A DNA stretch of 64,000 nt from Membranipora membranacea (taxonomy: Eukaryota; Bryozoa; Gymnolaemata; Cheilostomatida; Membraniporidae), in NCBI GenBank assembly GCA_914767715.1, contig OU612070.1:10061501-10125500 (forward strand), read 5' to 3'. Positions 60,101-64,000 of the stretch are shown one piece after another. The position numbers and the translations under genes were made by a program. The notes beneath the pieces were generated by a model that ran no database searches, was not told the DNA's origin, and was given only the letters and a program-made list of their open reading frames with translations. Within the stretch, counting starts at the first letter, position 1; every line of letters begins with the position of its first letter.

Positions 60101-63100
60101 TACTTTTATTAACAAAGTATTTATAAAATAAATGATATATTCATATATCATTTATCGTTCACTATCACTATCATAATATGTGATTGCAGGTGGCTATACT
60201 GAGAGTCAGAATGGAAGAGATAGAGGGTGAACTAAACTCAAAGTCATCGCGGCTCGGAGAACTCGAGAGCGACAGAAACAGAATACTCCAGGATCACTCA
60301 GACTCCAGCGGCCTTCACAGCCAGGCTCTGGAGTCACTCAAGGTCTGTAGTGTGAAAATCCTGGAGGGTCTTTCGATTAGAAATAGCCAATGCCGCAATC
60401 TGATTACTCACTCAGTGAGTGAGCGATACCTGCTAGGCTCTCGCTTTCATATAGCTCAGTCATTGATGGAACTATATACATTCTGAGTGAACAATTAGGG
60501 AGCGGTTTTGTCTAATTGAAAGACCAAGTGGGTAATAATTTTGAGGGATGTGATAGTTAGCACTTGCTTTAGTAAAGCATTGCTTTTTCTAATGGAGAGA
60601 CCCCCTGTATACGAACCAGAATTAGAGCTTTTGTCAATCCTAAAAACAGAAAGTGTTATCCATTCAGTATTACAATGGTTTTGAATAAATAAGCATCTAC
60701 TTGATGGTCATCTTGGGTCATCTTTCACCGCCGTGGTCCTGTGTGAGTGGCGGGTTTCTGCTCGATCCCAAGTTCCACCAAACTCCTCCATGGCACTCGC
60801 TCGATCTTCAGCATTTGATTGATAACTGGCCTGAAATCACACAAACTTGTAGTTTCTCAGTAAGTTTTACCAGGGAGGTGTAACCAATCTCCCTGGTAAA
60901 ACCAGCTAAGGCAAAATTTCACCAAGCTTTCTATTATAATAATATTATGAGTAGATAACTCCAATATGGGTAGGGCTAGTATAGAGAGTAATTGAGATGC
61001 AGGTAAGTTATTGTGAGAATTCTTACAGGTGAAGTTAGCAGAAGCTGAGAGTAAGCTTAAGATGGATCAGGAGCACCTGCAGAAATCACAACGAGAAAGT
61101 CTCGACAGACAGAATAAACTGGAGACAGATCAACAAGCCCTGTCTGAAACTATAGTACAACTACAGAAGAAAGTGGCAGACGAAAAACGTATGTTAATTA
61201 TTGGTTTAGTGAGTCTACCCCCATTGAGTTAGTGTGCCAATTTCTCTTGGTTTTCTGTTAGGGTTTGGCCTTTGTCCAGAAGGGGGACGTCTGGAAGGCA
61301 GCAAAGTACCAGCCAGACTACACTCCCAGCTGAGCGTCATCCCTTTATTTGTGATAATTTCTATGTTAACAATCTCACCCTTCAACTTTTATTATTGTAT
61401 CAAGTATGAAGTATTATTGTATCAAGTATCACAGTATTTGAAGCCATCCCAAGCTGCTGGAGGCTTAACAGCGGTATGGGAGCAACAAGAAAGGCAGGGA
61501 AGTTAGATCAAACTTGATTTACCAACTTATGTGGTTGAGATTATGTGTTTATGTTGGAAGAGTCTTGAGTTTTTACCCTCCCCTACCTCCCCACGAGTAA
61601 GTTAAGAAAAGCAAGCTGGCATTTTACAAACAATCTCGTAAGTTTTGTCATAGCGTATTTGTTTTCCCATTCTGTGCATAAGAGGTTAGTAACTGAGTTT
61701 TTGTTTTTTTCACAGATAAAAATGGGACACTCTCTCAGCAGCTCAAACATTCCAAACTCAACGCAGAGACAGTGAAACAAGAGTTAACGGATTATAAGGA
61801 GAAGGCAACTCGTATTCTACAGGTTCGTCACATCATCAGTATTACACAATTACCCAGGCAATGTACAAGGATGTTGACATGACAAATATTATCCTAAATT
61901 TGCCTAAGGCCTATTGAAAGACTTAAAGAGTTGGGGTTTTGTTTGAGGCTTCTGAGGGAGGGTTTGAAGCTAGGGTCTTGAGTGGGGGTTTTGTGGCATG
62001 CTTTACCGCAGCAGGGGTTACAAGGGAAGGGAAGGTATGGGTCTGATCAAGGGTTTGAAGCTAGGATATAGTTTCAGACTCTAATTGTTAGTTCCTCTCA
62101 TCGTCACATATCTTATAAGGTAACATATACTTCTTCTGCTACTTCACTCATTTTTTTACTGCTCTTTTTGTTGTAGTCTAAAGATAAACTGATAACTTCA
62201 TTGAGAGATGGGGGTGAGGGAGGACTAAGTTCTGATCTTAATGCTGGAATCAGTGCAGAGATAGAACAGGAGAAATCTCTACTCAGGCAGGAACTTCAAC
62301 AGTCTGCCTCTAATGTAGAATCTCTACGTATGGAAGTCCAGGTGAGCTCATTGCTTAGATCTGTGCTGCTTCATTGCACGTGTTTTAAAGAATGAGTAGT
62401 TAAACATAATGTATGGAGTTAGGAGTTAGTATGAAGTTAGGCTGACGCTTTGCTATTAGCTCTTATGATAGGGCATTAGTTATAAAGTACTGTGTTGGCT
62501 GCACAGTCTCAAAATGGCTCACACAAAGTTCTAATTAAGCTGACATCAACCGAAATATCTAGCACACAAGTTTGATATGTCATATCTTTCTTCCCGATTG
62601 GATGCCTTCTCTGATAAACATAAACATCTCATTGGTTCATTGGTCAATTTAAACTATCCTTGTTTTAGGATTTGGAGACACAGTTACAAGCGGATCATGA
62701 AGAGTCAAGAGAAACGATTGAGAACTTGGAGGAGAGATTAACAAGAGAACATAATAAATACAGAGATCTCGAAACAGGTACTCAAAGACCCATGCATCAG
62801 GGCAGGTGGGATATACCCTCCAACCCTCCCTGCATCCATAATGGGCCAAATTTATTTAGAATAGACTAGGAGTTATTCTCACATGATGTAAAGGGAGACA
62901 AGTTGAAAGTACCCAGCTATGATTTGAAATCATGCACTAGCTTTCATTTAGTCCCCCCCCCAAACTGGCTTAAATAAACCACTCGAATCGAATCATAAGA
63001 TCATGCGCATTTGTGCGGATACACCAATTAGAAAATAGATTCCCAACATCATAGAGGATGTTTATGAATTGGAACGTGAACACAGATAATCTTGCATGCA

Positions 63101-64000
63101 CATATAAATAGTCTAACATCTACTACATTGGATTATTGATCAGAATTGAAACAGCGAGGTGAAGAATTGAAGTACACACAAGAACAAAGTATGACACATA
63201 AAACTACCCTACAGCAACAGATCAGCGAGCGAGATACGGAGGTAGAGAAACTCAGAAATCAGGTTAGATATTGATAACACTTATACGAAGTCATCTGTGG
63301 GTATACAGTTAAATGAGGTTTAATGTACCAGAGTTCATAAAAGGATTAGTAGATAGTACCTTTATCGAAAGCACCTAATATTGCACATCGATAGATCTCT
63401 GAAAGCTGATCAGGTTGGGCTTTACAAGCGCAATGTTAAAGCTATTGTAGAGCTTTTGGGATTGTGTTTGCTTGGGTACAAAAGTATGGCAAATCACATG
63501 CCAACTATCATGTCTTTTAAAGATTTTCCCCAACTTGATGTCACCATGATCTAAAATTTTGTGCATTTCATACATATTTATATCTTATAGAGTGATAAAG
63601 AGGGGACAACCTTAGTGGTTGAGAAAAGTTGAGAAGAATTTTCCTTTTAGTGAAGCTAACAGTTTCAATTGTGACTAGGGGCTATTTAAAAGGTTGCCAC
63701 AGTGCTCTTATATAGACTGAGACCTTCAATATGATATCAAATATGGGGAGGCGCTACTTAAGCTTCAATCTGTAAAACAAGACAAGCCACCATTAGTGGA
63801 CTCAGACTAAACCCTGGTTGAGGTCATACCCACCGACATTGACGTCCATCACTTAGCTTCAGTTCCAACGGTAATTATCTGCGTGAGTATGATGTATAAC
63901 CTTGCTTTGATGACGTAGACTTCGGTATGATTTCTTATTGGTTCTTCTATAGTTGATGTCTAAGAAGTTGAGCACCGCTTCTGAGAGCGAGTTGGAGACG
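54127..64000 (+). CDS. GOLGA5: Golgin subfamily A member 5 (golgin-84), 3'-partial, at least 13 exons
   Basis: Exons: 54127-54296, 56353-56630, 57196-57225, 58351-58480, 59037-59203, 59594-59721, 60190-60342, 61029-61188, 61716-61822, 62177-62341, 62669-62777, 63144-63262, 63953-64000+. All phases agree: 588 codons so far of roughly 730 in human. Golgin-84 is a coiled-coil Golgi tether with a C-terminal membrane anchor, which lies beyond the window. Identity rests on the N-terminus MSWFTDLAGKAEELLNKVDQ, the acidic DDELFEFLNS block, then heptad-rich segments with LENGLLKNEVQSLNNEL, EALKAKDSQ, YKEKATRILQSKDKL, EVEKLRNQ and SESELE in the family order. The ATG lies 10 bases after an acceptor. The intron after 59203 uses a GC donor, and the exon at 57196-57225 is only 30 bases. 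Confidence 0.95.
54297..56352 (+). other. First coding intron of golgin-84 (2.1 kb)
   Basis: Phase-2 intron restoring Arg. It contains a 12-base poly-C tract at 54742-54753. No exon or RNA gene was recognised. Confidence 0.55.
57226..58350 (+). other. Intron of golgin-84 (1.1 kb)
   Basis: Phase-1 intron following the 30-base exon. It contains the TTAGCTAG-rich repeat (reversed) and a 13-base poly-C tract at 58192-58204. Confidence 0.6.
57695..57830 (-). repeat. TTAGCTAG-rich dispersed repeat, copy 3 (reversed)
   Basis: Read on the minus strand: TTTTTAATTTAGCTAGTTTG, then GATGTTAGCTGGCACCACTT, then GAGGGTGAGTAAATGTTAAC. This is the same series of blocks as the copy at 365-456 and is the best match to it. 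Confidence 0.65.
58699..58757. repeat. Perfect 24-bp inverted repeat
   Basis: The stem begins AAGGTACTAAAAAGGTACTA and continues TTTT. The other arm is its exact complement, and the loop is the 11 bases TCCTCCTGCTG. Each arm also contains a direct repeat of AAGGTACTA. It lies in a golgin-84 intron (58481-59036). Confidence 0.9.
59204..59205 (+). other. GC splice donor of golgin-84 exon 5
   Basis: The exon ends ..GAGCAAG followed by GCATGT. The next exon starts AG-CTTGCTTCAGTG after TTGTAG. Only this GC donor keeps the frame and the golgin alignment (..SSEQ|ELASVKS..); the nearby GT at 59208 gives the wrong phase. Confidence 0.75.
60128..60155. repeat. Hairpin, 13-bp perfect stem, 2-base spacer
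   Basis: ATAAATGATATAT, TC, ATATATCATTTAT. It lies 34 bases upstream of golgin-84 exon 7 in the intron's 3' end, where it could affect branch-point accessibility. Confidence 0.8.
60865..60901. repeat. Hairpin, 13-bp perfect stem
   Basis: TTTTACCAGGGAG and CTCCCTGGTAAAA flank the 11-base loop GTGTAACCAAT. It lies in the golgin-84 intron 60343-61028. Confidence 0.85.

Noticed and set aside
1-64000. CRISPR array, operon or bacterial/phage cassette
   Set aside because: No regularly spaced repeats with unique spacers, no compact co-directional ORFs; all strong genes are intron-split eukaryotic families.

Overview
The window is nuclear DNA of an animal, most likely an invertebrate. Its genes are rich in spliceosomal introns of about 0.1-3 kb. 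They include metazoan families (golgin-84/GOLGA5, JKAMP, a CYP2-clan-like P450 and a vertebrate-sized FMO). It is AT-rich and littered with short non-autonomous transposon-like repeats. I could not fix the phylum. Gene models were built by hand: every junction between 'high-confidence' exons was checked for AG acceptor, GT (once GC) donor and matching reading phase.

Layout, left to right. (1) + strand, 173-14734: the 3' part of a glycoside-hydrolase-family-20-like gene, 11 exons in the window, 5' end outside. The conserved Asp-Glu dyad seems to be missing. (2) - strand, 19864-15526: a complete seven-exon flavin-containing monooxygenase of 553 residues. (3) + strand, 22739-31251: a complete seven-exon JKAMP homologue (ER membrane ERAD/proteasome adaptor), 307 residues. 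(4) - strand, 35334-31970: a complete eight-exon microsomal cytochrome P450, 506 residues. (5) + strand, 38335-40933: a complete five-exon secreted NHL-repeat protein, 473 residues. (6) + strand, about 44840-51642: a secreted or surface mucin-like protein with a sushi-like module, a six-cysteine EB/EGF-like module and about 18 PTTTT repeats; its 3' end is uncertain. (7) + strand, 54127-64000: golgin-84/GOLGA5, at least 13 coding exons, running off the right edge.

FMO, JKAMP and P450 sit side by side in alternating orientation. All three are expected in the endoplasmic reticulum: two oxidise lipophilic substrates and one works in ER protein disposal. Whether that is more than coincidence cannot be told from the sequence. 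Golgin-84 tethers Golgi vesicles. The NHL and mucin-like proteins carry signal peptides.

Around and inside the genes are a palindromic mini-transposon family ending in TAGAT..ATCTA (three near-complete copies, one only 8 bases from a P450 splice donor), a hAT-like element with an 8-bp target duplication and an internal tRNA-like segment, a second hAT-like inverted-repeat element in the same intron, a 265-bp foldback element, a dispersed TTAGCTAG-rich family, a tRNA-derived SINE, several tandem repeats, long perfect hairpins and many poly-C/poly-G tracts. No bacterial-style operon, CRISPR array, intact transposase, reverse transcriptase or convincing functional tRNA was seen.
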